Below, in pieces: positions 52,925 to 60,244 of a DNA stretch of 64,000 bases. How positions within the stretch are numbered: position 1 is the first letter of the stretch; every line of letters begins with the position of its first letter. This DNA comes from Streptomyces griseorubiginosus (lineage in GTDB: Bacteria > Actinomycetota > Actinomycetes > Streptomycetales > Streptomycetaceae), in the NCBI RefSeq assembly GCF_001514195.1, contig NZ_KQ948741.1, positions 320,905 to 384,904 on the forward strand, in the 5' to 3' direction. The notes beneath the pieces are model-generated. The model saw only the letters and a program-made list of their open reading frames with translations. It ran no database searches and had not been told where the DNA came from. The position numbers and the translations under genes are program-made.

Positions 52925-53629
52925 TCAGGCCTTCAACTTGTAGCCGAAGCCGCGGACCGTCTCGATCCGGTCCTGGCCGATCTTCGTCCGCAGCCGCTGC
53001 ACATGGACGTCGACGACCCGGGTGTCACCACCCCAGCCGTAGTCCCACACCCGCTCCAGGAGCTTGTCGCGGGAGAGCACGGTGCCGGGCGCGGAGGAGA
53101 ACTCCAGGAGCAGCCGCATCTCGGTCGGCGTGAGGCCCACCGGCTGTCCGCCCTTGCGCACCTCCATGCCCTCGGTGTCGATCTCCAGCTCGCCGAAGGT
53201 CAGCACACCCCCGGCGTCGGGGGCCGCGCTCTCCTCGCCCCGGTCGGCGCCGCCGGCGTGCCCGAAGCGGCGCAGCACCGCGCGGATCCGGGCGACCAGG
53301 ACGGCGCCGTCGAACGGCTTGGTCACGTAGTCGTCGGCGCCCGCCTCCAGGCCCAGCACCACGTCGATGGAGTCGGCCCGCGCCGACAGCATGATCACCG
53401 GCACGGTGGACTCGTCGCGGATACGACGGCACAGGCTGACCCCGTCCAGGCCCGGGACCATGACGTCCAGCAGGGCGATGTCGGGGCGGTCGGCCCGGAA
53501 CGCCTCCAGGCCGGACAGTCCGTCGGGCATGGCGGTGACCGCGAAGCCGTCCCGCTCCAGGGCGAGCTGGGTGGCCTCGCGGATGACGTCGTCGTCCTCG
53601 ACGAACAGCACGTGGGTCTGGTCTGCCAT
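52925..53629 (-). CDS. cseB: Envelope-stress response regulator CseB
   Basis: 234 residues from ATG 53629, the OmpR/PhoB type. Receiver domain: acidic E11/D12, phospho-Asp55 in ALLDVMVPGLDGV, Thr/Lys in MLSARAD and DDYVTKPFDG; a ~25-residue Gly/Ala linker; winged-helix C domain (VGLTPTEMRLLLEFSSAPGT, SRDKLLERVWDYGWGGDTRV, LRTKIGQDRIETVRGFGYKL). Known role: activates the sigE promoter when phosphorylated by CseC. An in-frame start at 53665 is also open. It follows cseA after 81 bp. Confidence 0.94.
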   Translation of the reverse strand: MADQTHVLFVEDDDVIREATQLALERDGFAVTAMPDGLSGLEAFRADRPDIALLDVMVPGLDGVSLCRRIRDESTVPVIMLSARADSIDVVLGLEAGADDYVTKPFDGAVLVARIRAVLRRFGHAGGADRGEESAAPDAGGVLTFGELEIDTEGMEVRKGGQPVGLTPTEMRLLLEFSSAPGTVLSRDKLLERVWDYGWGGDTRVVDVHVQRLRTKIGQDRIETVRGFGYKLKA

Positions 53630-53710
53630 CCGGGTGCTCTCACTCTTCGGGGTCGTGACGGTCACTAAGTAATCGTTCCGGGGGGTCCGATCGGTTCACC
53701 TGTGCGGGAC

Positions 53711-54388
53711 TCAGTTGTCCGGCGTCGGCGTCGGGTCCGTGCCGACCACGCCGCTGTAGTCGCTGTGCGTCCTGTACACCGTGGCGAACTTCCCGGCGGC
53801 CCAGCGGTAGGTGGTCACGTTCTCACCGGACGGGGCCGACACCGGGTCGCCCTTCTCGTACACCTGCTTGGTCACCACCAGGTCGCCGCGGTCGATCTCG
53901 GCGTAGACCGGGGGTTCCTCGGCCTGGAAGACATTCTGGTACGAACCGTCTTCCTCGCGGTACACGTACGAGCCGACACCCACCAGATCGGCACAGGTCA
54001 CGACGTTGACGACGACGTCGTCGGCCGAGCCGCCGGTGAGGTCGCCGTAGGAGAGGTCGACCGGGTACTCGTCGGCGACACACGGCTTCAGGTCGCGCTT
54101 GACCGCGTCGGAGACCTTCGGGTCCGACTTGAGGAGGGCGACCGCGGAGGTGCGGTCCAGGCGCGGCGAGGCCGCGAGGGACGGCGCGGCCGCGGACCGG
54201 GCGTCGGTCCCGGCGACCGCGTGCGCCGGACCCTCGTCACGGGTGCCGGTGCCGCCGGTGGCGCAGGCGGAGACGAAAAGGGCAAGGGCGGCGAGCACGG
54301 CCACTGCCGTGCTCGCCGCCTGGAGAATCCCCCGGACCGGAGCGGGGTCCGATCTGGTGGGCCCGGGTTCGGTCAGGCCGCCGCGCAA
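53711..54388 (-). CDS. cseA: CseA lipoprotein, modulator of the SigE system
   Basis: A 225-residue lipoprotein. A hydrophobic segment (STAVAVLAALALFVSAC) ends in a lipobox L-F-V-S-A-C with the lipidated Cys near residue 42; the mature part lies outside the membrane and includes LLKSDPKVSDAVKRDLKPC, NVVTCADLVGVGSYVYREED and YRWAAGKFATVYRTHSDYS. In S. coelicolor, loss of CseA raises sigE expression, so it is a negative modulator. The gene overlaps the sigE 3' end by 16 bp, so the pair is coupled. Confidence 0.9.
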   Translation of the reverse strand: MRGGLTEPGPTRSDPAPVRGILQAASTAVAVLAALALFVSACATGGTGTRDEGPAHAVAGTDARSAAAPSLAASPRLDRTSAVALLKSDPKVSDAVKRDLKPCVADEYPVDLSYGDLTGGSADDVVVNVVTCADLVGVGSYVYREEDGSYQNVFQAEEPPVYAEIDRGDLVVTKQVYEKGDPVSAPSGENVTTYRWAAGKFATVYRTHSDYSGVVGTDPTPTPDN

Positions 54389-54915
54389 CGCTCCCGCTCC
54401 TCACGCTCCAGCGCGCGTGCGTCCAGGTCGCGGGCCTCCAGCTCCTCGCGGAGCCGGGCGAGCGCCCGGTGCAGCGTGCTCTTGACCGTTCCCACCGACA
54501 TGCCGAGGGCAGCGGCCGTCTCCTCCGTGGACATCTGCTCCCAGTGTCGCAGCACGACGACACTGCGCTGCTTGGGGGCGAGCACTTTCATGACGTCCAT
54601 CAGCAGGGCGCGGTCCGCGTGCTGCTCGGTGGAGTCGTCGACCGAGGCGTCCGGGAGCTGCTCGGTGGGCACCTCGTCCAGCTTGCGCGCCCGCCACCAC
54701 TCCGTGCGGGTGTTGATCATCACCCGGCGCAGATAGGCGTCCGCGAGCCGCTTGTCCTCGATGGTCTCCCAGCGGCCGTACGTCCGCACGAGCGCCGTCT
54801 GGAGCAGGTCCTGCGCGTCGACCGGGTCCGGGACCAGCCGGCGTGCGCTGCGCAGCAGCGCGTCCTGCCGGGTGCGGACGTACTCCTCGAACTCGAGCAC
54901 CTCGCCCTGCGCCAT
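54373..54915 (-). CDS. sigE: ECF sigma factor SigE
   Basis: A 180-residue ECF sigma factor. Region 2: FEEYVRTRQDALLRSARRLV, DAQDLLQTALVRTYGRWETI, DAYLRRVMINTRTEWWRARK; region 4: DVMKVLAPKQRSVVVLRHWE, MSTEETAAALGMSVGTVKST, LHRALARLREEL. No anti-sigma gene is adjacent, consistent with control through CseB/CseC at transcription. ATG 54915 has GGAGG 8 nt upstream. SigE directs genes for wall teichoic acid, peptidoglycan and membrane maintenance under envelope stress. Confidence 0.96.
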   Translation of the reverse strand: MAQGEVLEFEEYVRTRQDALLRSARRLVPDPVDAQDLLQTALVRTYGRWETIEDKRLADAYLRRVMINTRTEWWRARKLDEVPTEQLPDASVDDSTEQHADRALLMDVMKVLAPKQRSVVVLRHWEQMSTEETAAALGMSVGTVKSTLHRALARLREELEARDLDARALEREERERCAAA

Positions 54916-54980
54916 GTCGACCGCCTCCTGCTTTCCCCGTGTGTCCCTCGTGGTCTGCGGCCCGGTGTCGCCGGGCCACG

Positions 54981-55006
54981 CAGATGAAGCTACGGAGCGG
55001 TTGTCA
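54981..55006 (-). promoter_or_regulatory. Possible sigE promoter region
   Basis: On the minus strand, TGACAACC (55006-54999) followed by GTAGCTTCATCTG (to 54981), 66 bp ahead of the sigE start, has the AAC -35 element of ECF-type promoters and TC-containing -10 candidates. The spacing is not ideal, so the assignment is weak; CseB would bind close by. Confidence 0.3.
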
Positions 55007-55080
55007 CGGGGCTGTGCGAAGCAGCGCGCGGCTGGCAATCGGCTGTCCGTCGGTTGTGTAACGGAAGCCGAAAAGGGGTA

Positions 55081-55106
55081 AACCGGCGCGGTTGATTGCG
55101 CCGGTT
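55081..55106 (-). terminator. Terminator after mutY
   Basis: A perfect 9-bp stem AACCGGCGC (55081-55089) with GCGCCGGTT (55098-55106), 8-nt loop. Read on the minus strand it is followed by ACCCCTTTT, a short T run, and it lies 32 bp past the mutY stop. Confidence 0.75.
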
Positions 55107-55137
55107 CACACCGTTATGTCGGTTCTTCCGTCGTCCT

Positions 55138-56133
55138 CTATGTCAACGGCAGCCGATACAAACCACCCGCGAGGGGCTCCACGAGCCCATCGGCGACCAG
55201 TCCGTCCAGCGCCCGTGCCCGCTGCACCGGCTCGTGCCAGACCCGGTCGAGGACCGTCTGCGGGACGGGCGCGTGGGCCTCCCGCAGCACGGCGAGCAGC
55301 TTGCCGCGGACCTGGCGGTCGGTACCGGCGTACGTCTGTCCGCGCCGCGCGGGCCCGTCGTGCGCGGGCTTGCCCGCGAGGCGCCAGGAGCACTGCGCGG
55401 CGATCGGGCAGCGCTGACAGCTCTCGTTCTTGGCCGTGCACACGAGCGCGCCCAGCTCCATGGACGCGGCGGCCCAGCGGGCGGCCGTGGCCTCGTCCTG
55501 CGGCAGCAGCGCGCGGGCGAGCTTGCGCTCGGCGGCCGTGGTCGCGTTCGGCGGGTACTGCACACCGGTCACCGCCCGGGCGAACACCCGCCGCACGTTG
55601 GTGTCCAGGACCGCGTGCCGCTGCCCGTACGCGAAGGAGGCGACGGCCGCGGCCGTGTACTCGCCGATCCCGGGCAGCGCCAGCAGTTGCGCGTGGTCCG
55701 TCGGCACGTCCCCGCCGTGCCGTTCCGTTATGGCGACCGCGGCGCCGTGCAGCCGCAGCGCCCGGCGCGGATAGCCGAGCCGCCCCCAGGCGCGCACGGC
55801 CTCGCCGGGCGCCTCCTGGGCCAGGTCGGCGGGGCGTGGCCAGCGGGCCAGCCACTGCTCGTAGACGGGCAGCACCCGGCTCACCGGCGTCTGCTGGAGC
55901 ATGAACTCGCTGACCATCACGCCCCAGGGGCCGGCCTCCGGGCGCCGCCAGGGCAGATCCCGGGCGTGCTCGTCGAACCAGTCGATGACGGGGGCGTGCA
56001 GGTCCTCTCCGCGAGGAGTGCCTGCGGTGCCTGCGGTGTCGGCGAGGGGGGTTCCGGCGGTGTCGGCGAGAGCATGGCCGGTGTTGTCGGCGGCGGCGGG
56101 GCGGCTGGGCGAGGGCTTCGTGGGCGCAGTCAT
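55138..56133 (-). CDS. mutY: A/G-specific adenine glycosylase
   Basis: Removes adenine mispaired with 8-oxoguanine, starting base-excision repair. 331 residues from ATG 56133. Catalytic Glu in VSEFMLQQTPVSRVLP; helix-hairpin-helix LPGIGEYTAAAVASFAYG; catalytic Asp in VLDTNVRRV; 4Fe-4S cluster C-x6-C-x2-C-x5-C in VCTAKNESCQRCPIAAQC. The C-terminal 8-oxoG-recognition (MutT-like) domain is absent or reduced, as in other actinobacteria; the last ~60 residues look like a winged helix. The first ~45 residues are Thr/Ala/Pro-rich with a GTPLADTAGTAGTP near-repeat. Confidence 0.94.
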   Translation of the reverse strand: MTAPTKPSPSRPAAADNTGHALADTAGTPLADTAGTAGTPRGEDLHAPVIDWFDEHARDLPWRRPEAGPWGVMVSEFMLQQTPVSRVLPVYEQWLARWPRPADLAQEAPGEAVRAWGRLGYPRRALRLHGAAVAITERHGGDVPTDHAQLLALPGIGEYTAAAVASFAYGQRHAVLDTNVRRVFARAVTGVQYPPNATTAAERKLARALLPQDEATAARWAAASMELGALVCTAKNESCQRCPIAAQCSWRLAGKPAHDGPARRGQTYAGTDRQVRGKLLAVLREAHAPVPQTVLDRVWHEPVQRARALDGLVADGLVEPLAGGLYRLPLT

Positions 56134-56481
56134 GGCCTTCCGATCCTGCCATGCCGGAGCGGGCGGACGGGTGTTCTGCGGGGCCGGGTCGGACGGATCC
56201 GGTACGGGGGAGCAGCCCTGGCCAGAGGTGCAAGGGACACGATCGCGAACACGCCGTCCGTCCACGTCCCGACCTCGGGCCGTCACCCGCGCGGGGGGAC
56301 CTGTGCGGTCACGCACCGTAGGCAGGAGGTCCGTTCGGTCACACTCCGCCGTCGAAACGTGTCACGCCTGGCGAAAGCCGCCCCTGGAACGGGAGTTGCC
56401 GGAATGATGATCCGGAAAAGTTGTGGCGTGGGGCGGCGGGTGAGAGCGGTGAACCCGGCGATCTCTCGTACAGTTTGCGCC

Positions 56482-57342
56482 GTGGGATCTCTGCGCAATC
56501 CGGTCGGGCCGCTTCCCTCCTCCATCTACTGGCGACGGAGGGCCGTCATGCTGTCCGTCCTCGCCGTGCTGGCGCTGCTGATCGCGTGGATCGTCAGCTT
56601 CGGCGGCGGTGGGGGTGACAAGAACGGCGCCGACGGGTCCAACGGCAAGAATCCCACCCCCTCGACGATCAGCCCCGGACCGTCCGGCTCCGGGCCCGCG
56701 ATCAGTCAAGCCCCGGGCGGCCGCGACGAGTCGACGACCGGCGGTGACACCTCCGGCGGCGCGGGAAGCGGCGGCGGTGACGGCTCCGACGTGGGCAACG
56801 GGGGCTCCGGCGGGGCGGGGGGTGCGGGTGGCTCCGACGCCGGCGGTTCCGGTGGTACGGACGGCGCGGGTGCCGCCGGGGGCGGCGTCGCGGGCTCCGG
56901 GGTGGGTCAGGGCGACACCCTGCCGGCCGGGTCCGGACTCCCCAACTGCACTGCCACATCTCTGAAGTTGACCGTCCGCAGCCAGCGCAACGCCTACGAG
57001 CCCGGTCAGACGCCCACGTTGCTGCTCACCGCGACCAACTCCTCCGGCAGCGACTGCAAGGTCGATCTCGGCCCGAAGAACGCGGTGCTGACGATCACTC
57101 AGGCCGACTCGGACGACACGTACTGGTCGTCCGCCGACTGCCCGAAGACCGCGGGCAACCTCGTCTTCCGGGCGCCCGCGGGCAGCAGCATCACCTACAC
57201 CGTGAAGTGGGACCGCAAGCCGAGCGCCCCGCAGTGCGCGACTCCTCCGGCCGGTTCCGCGGGTGCCGGGACGTACCTGGTCGAGGTGAAGAAGCCCGGA
57301 TATCCCACCGTTCAGGCCTCGTTCGTGCTGGAGAACGACTGA
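56482..57342 (+). CDS. Hypothetical membrane-anchored protein with Gly/Ser linker and extracytoplasmic beta-domain
   Basis: A 286-residue protein from GTG 56482. One membrane helix (VMLSVLAVLALLIAWIVSF, ~24-42), then ~95 residues of Gly/Ser/Ala low complexity, then a compact ~125-residue domain with four Cys (NCTATSLKLTV, SDCKVDLGPKNAVL, SADCPKTAGNLVF, APQCATPP), likely two disulfides, similar in style to DUF4232-type domains. The topology puts this domain outside the cell on a flexible tether. It is divergent from mutY and convergent with disA; a hairpin terminator follows. Function unknown; ligand or wall binding is possible. Confidence 0.83.
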   Translation: MGSLRNPVGPLPSSIYWRRRAVMLSVLAVLALLIAWIVSFGGGGGDKNGADGSNGKNPTPSTISPGPSGSGPAISQAPGGRDESTTGGDTSGGAGSGGGDGSDVGNGGSGGAGGAGGSDAGGSGGTDGAGAAGGGVAGSGVGQGDTLPAGSGLPNCTATSLKLTVRSQRNAYEPGQTPTLLLTATNSSGSDCKVDLGPKNAVLTITQADSDDTYWSSADCPKTAGNLVFRAPAGSSITYTVKWDRKPSAPQCATPPAGSAGAGTYLVEVKKPGYPTVQASFVLEND

Positions 57343-57370
57343 GACTCCCCGGGAACCCCGCGGGGAGTCT
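57342..57370. terminator. Terminator between convergent hypothetical gene and disA
   Basis: A 10-bp stem AGACTCCCCG (57342-57351) with CGGGGAGTCT (57361-57370) and 9-nt loop, starting at the stop codon of the hypothetical gene and 33 bp from the disA stop; it could serve both strands. No T tract. Confidence 0.65.
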
Positions 57371-57402
57371 CCGACGCAGCGTGTCGGGGCCTTGGGACGT
57401 AC

Positions 57403-58527
57403 TTAGACGTACCGCTCCAGGATCGAGCTCTCCGCGAGCCGCGACAGGCCCTCGCGGACGCTCCGCGCCCTGGCCTCGCCCACTCCGTCGACCGTCTGAA
57501 GGTCGTCCACGCTGGCCGCGAGGAGCTTCTGGAGGCCGCCGAAGTGCTCCACCAGGCGGTCGATGATCGCGCCGGGAAGGCGGGGGACCTTGGCCAGCAG
57601 GCGGAAGCCGCGGGGGGAGACCGCCGAGTCCAGGGACTCGGGGGAGCCGGTGTAGCCGAGGGCGCGGGCCACGGTGGTGAGTTCGAGGAGCTCCGCGTGG
57701 GACAGCACGTTCAGTTCGTACAGGGCCTCGTCGACCGTGCGGGAGCGCTTCGCGGTGGGCTCGGGGACGTAGTCCCGCACGACCAGTTCGCGCTCCGGCT
57801 CGACGCCCGCGATCAGCTCGTCGAGCTGGAGGGCCAGGAGGCGGCCGTCGGTGCCGAGTTCGACGACGTACTCGGCGATCTCGGTGGCGATACGGCGGAC
57901 CATCTCCAGGCGCTGGGCCACCGCCGAGACGTCCCGGACCGTCACCAGGTCCTCGATCTCCAGCGCGGAGAGGGTGCCGGCGACCTCGTCCAGGCGCAGC
58001 TTGTAGCGCTCCAGGGTCGCCAGCGCCTGGTTGGCGCGGGACAGGATCGCCGCCGAGTCCTCCAGGACCCGGCGCTGGCCGTCGACGTACAGGGCGATCA
58101 GGCGCATCGACTGGGAGACGGAGACCACCGGGAAGCCGACCTGCTTGCTCACCCGGTCCGCGGTGCGGTGCCGGGTGCCGGTCTCCTCCGTCGGGATGGT
58201 GGCGTCCGGCACGAACTGCACACCGGCCCGCAGGATCTTCGACAGGTCCGACGAGAGCACGATCCCGCCGTCCAGCTTGCACAGCTCACGCAGGCGCGTG
58301 GCGGCGAACTCGACATCCAGGACGAAACCGCCCGTGCACATCGTCTCGACCGTCTTGTCGAAGCCCAGCACGATGAGGCCGCCGGTGTTGCCGCGCAGCA
58401 CCCGCTCGAGGCCGTCGCGCAGGGCGGTGCCGGGGGCCACGGCGCTCAGGGAGGCGCGCATCAGGCCATCGGAACCGGCACTTCCACCGGACTTTCCGGG
58501 AGCTGCTGCCCGGTCGTTGGCTGCCAC
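57403..58527 (-). CDS. disA: DNA integrity scanning protein DisA, c-di-AMP synthase
   Basis: Makes cyclic di-AMP from two ATP; scans DNA and stops on branched structures. 374 residues from GTG 58527 (GGAGGAG 6 nt upstream). DAC domain: FDKTVETMCTGGFVLDVEF, LDGGIVLSSD (the usual D-G-A reads D-G-G), PTEETGTRHRTADRVSKQ (R-H-R motif). Middle helical domain, then C-terminal helix-hairpin-helix domain (FRLLAKVPRLPGAIIDRL, VDGVGEARARSVREGLSRL). radA lies immediately upstream on the same strand (81 bp); RadA is known in other bacteria to restrain DisA. In streptomycetes c-di-AMP controls potassium/osmotic balance and wall hydrolases. Confidence 0.95.
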   Translation of the reverse strand: MAANDRAAAPGKSGGSAGSDGLMRASLSAVAPGTALRDGLERVLRGNTGGLIVLGFDKTVETMCTGGFVLDVEFAATRLRELCKLDGGIVLSSDLSKILRAGVQFVPDATIPTEETGTRHRTADRVSKQVGFPVVSVSQSMRLIALYVDGQRRVLEDSAAILSRANQALATLERYKLRLDEVAGTLSALEIEDLVTVRDVSAVAQRLEMVRRIATEIAEYVVELGTDGRLLALQLDELIAGVEPERELVVRDYVPEPTAKRSRTVDEALYELNVLSHAELLELTTVARALGYTGSPESLDSAVSPRGFRLLAKVPRLPGAIIDRLVEHFGGLQKLLAASVDDLQTVDGVGEARARSVREGLSRLAESSILERYV

Positions 58528-58608
58528 TGCTCTCCTCCGGTCGCGGGGTCTGGGGCGCTCCCGTGTCGCACATTCGGTTCGTACGGACGGGCGAGACCAG
58601 GGCAAAGT

Positions 58609-60018
58609 CTACCGGCGGTCCTCCGCGTCCCGTGGGGCCTCTCGCCGACGCGAGCGCGGAAGGACCCTCAGGGCGTCCCCTATGTCCGCGACTTCCAGGA
58701 CCTTCATGCCGGGCGGGACCTTGCCCGGATCGCCCGGGACGAGCGCGTGCGTGAAGCCCAGACGGTGTGCCTCGGAGAGCCTGCGCTGGACCCCGGTGAC
58801 CCGTCTGACCTCGCCCGCGAGGCCCACTTCGCCGATCGCGACGAGGTTCTTGGGCAGCGGGGTGTCGCTGGCCGCGGAGGCCAGGGCGAGAGCGACCGCC
58901 AGGTCGGCGGCGGGTTCCGAAAGCTTTACCCCGCCGACCGTGGCCGAGTAGATGTCCCGCTTGCCGAGCGCGCTGATCCGGCCGCGCTGCTCCAGGACGG
59001 CGAGCATCATCGAGACCCGGGAGGTCTCCAGGCCGGAGGTGGTGCGCCGGGGGGAGGGGATCTGCGAGTCGACGGTGAGCGCCTGCACTTCGGCCACCAG
59101 GGGGCGGCGGCCCTCCAGGGTGACGGTGAGACAGGTGCCGGGGACCGGTTCGTCACGACGTGTCAGGAAAAGTCCGCTTGGGTCGGCGAGGCCCGTGATG
59201 CCCTCGTCGTGCAGCTCGAAGCAGCCGACCTCGTCGGTGGCGCCGTAGCGGTTCTTGACGCCCCGTACGAGCCTGAGGCGCGCGTGCCGGTCGCCCTCGA
59301 AGCTCAGGACCACGTCCACGAGGTGTTCTAGGAGCCGCGGTCCGGCGATCGCGCCGTCCTTGGTGACATGGCCCACCAGGAGGGTGGACATCCCGCGCTC
59401 CTTGGAGGCCCGGATCAGCGCCCCGGCCACCTCGCGCACCTGGGCCATGCCGCCGGGGGCGCCGTCGATCTCCGGTGAGGCCACGGTCTGCACCGAGTCG
59501 AGGATCAGCAGCGACGGCTTCACCGCGTCCAGATGACCGAGGACCGCGGACAGGTCGGTCTCGGCGGCGAGATACAGGTGGTCGTCGATCGCGCCGATGC
59601 GGTCGGCGCGCAGCCGGACCTGGCTCGCCGACTCCTCGCCGGTCACATAGAGCGTGCGGTGCTCGTCGCTCGCCGACTTGGCCGCCACGTCCAGCAGCAG
59701 CGTGGACTTGCCGACGCCGGGCTCGCCCGCGAGCAGCACCACCGCGCCGGGCACCAGGCCGCCGCCGAGCACCCGGTCCAGCTCGGGCACGCCGGTGGAG
59801 CGGGCGGTGGCCTGACGGCCGTCCACCTGGCCGATGGGCACGGCGGAGGTGGTGACACGGCCGGGTGTCGTCGTACGGACCGCGGGCGCGCCGTACTCCT
59901 CGATCGTGCCCCAGGCCTGGCACTCGGGGCAGCGGCCGAGCCATTTGGCCGTCTGCCAGCCGCACTCGGTGCAGCGGTAGGACGGACGCTCCTTGGCGGA
60001 CTTCGTACGGGTGGCCAT
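58609..60018 (-). CDS. radA: DNA repair protein RadA
   Basis: Branch-migration helicase of recombinational repair. 469 residues from ATG 60018. Zinc finger C-T-E-C ... C-P-E-C (~12-30), RecA-like core with Walker A GEPGVGKST and LLILDSVQTV, the RadA signature reading VKNRYGATDE (K-N-R-Y-G rather than the textbook K-N-R-F-G), and a C-terminal Lon-protease-like domain (DLAVALALASAASDTPLPKN). No good Shine-Dalgarno precedes the ATG, so the message may be leaderless. Upstream partner of disA. Confidence 0.95.
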   Translation of the reverse strand: MATRTKSAKERPSYRCTECGWQTAKWLGRCPECQAWGTIEEYGAPAVRTTTPGRVTTSAVPIGQVDGRQATARSTGVPELDRVLGGGLVPGAVVLLAGEPGVGKSTLLLDVAAKSASDEHRTLYVTGEESASQVRLRADRIGAIDDHLYLAAETDLSAVLGHLDAVKPSLLILDSVQTVASPEIDGAPGGMAQVREVAGALIRASKERGMSTLLVGHVTKDGAIAGPRLLEHLVDVVLSFEGDRHARLRLVRGVKNRYGATDEVGCFELHDEGITGLADPSGLFLTRRDEPVPGTCLTVTLEGRRPLVAEVQALTVDSQIPSPRRTTSGLETSRVSMMLAVLEQRGRISALGKRDIYSATVGGVKLSEPAADLAVALALASAASDTPLPKNLVAIGEVGLAGEVRRVTGVQRRLSEAHRLGFTHALVPGDPGKVPPGMKVLEVADIGDALRVLPRSRRREAPRDAEDRR

Positions 60019-60244
60019 GCACGAACCGTAACCGCCGCCACTGACAACGCGGTCCGCGCCACCGGCGATCCGGCCGCCGCCCCCACCCGGCCTGCAGGTC
60101 AGTGCGGGAACCGGCCACGTCACGCCGGGAACGAGCCACGGAATCCGGGGTTCCTGTCCCCTATTGAGGGATCGTTTCACCCGTACGGAGTAAAACTCCT
60201 CAAGGCGCAGGAAGGGGCCATCTTCCGCCCCCTACGGTCCACGG

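Noticed and set aside
55096..56481. Plus-strand extension of the secreted hypothetical gene across mutY
   Set aside because: It is antisense to mutY, which has a complete catalytic motif set and Fe-S cysteines; the plus frame there has no protein-like character.
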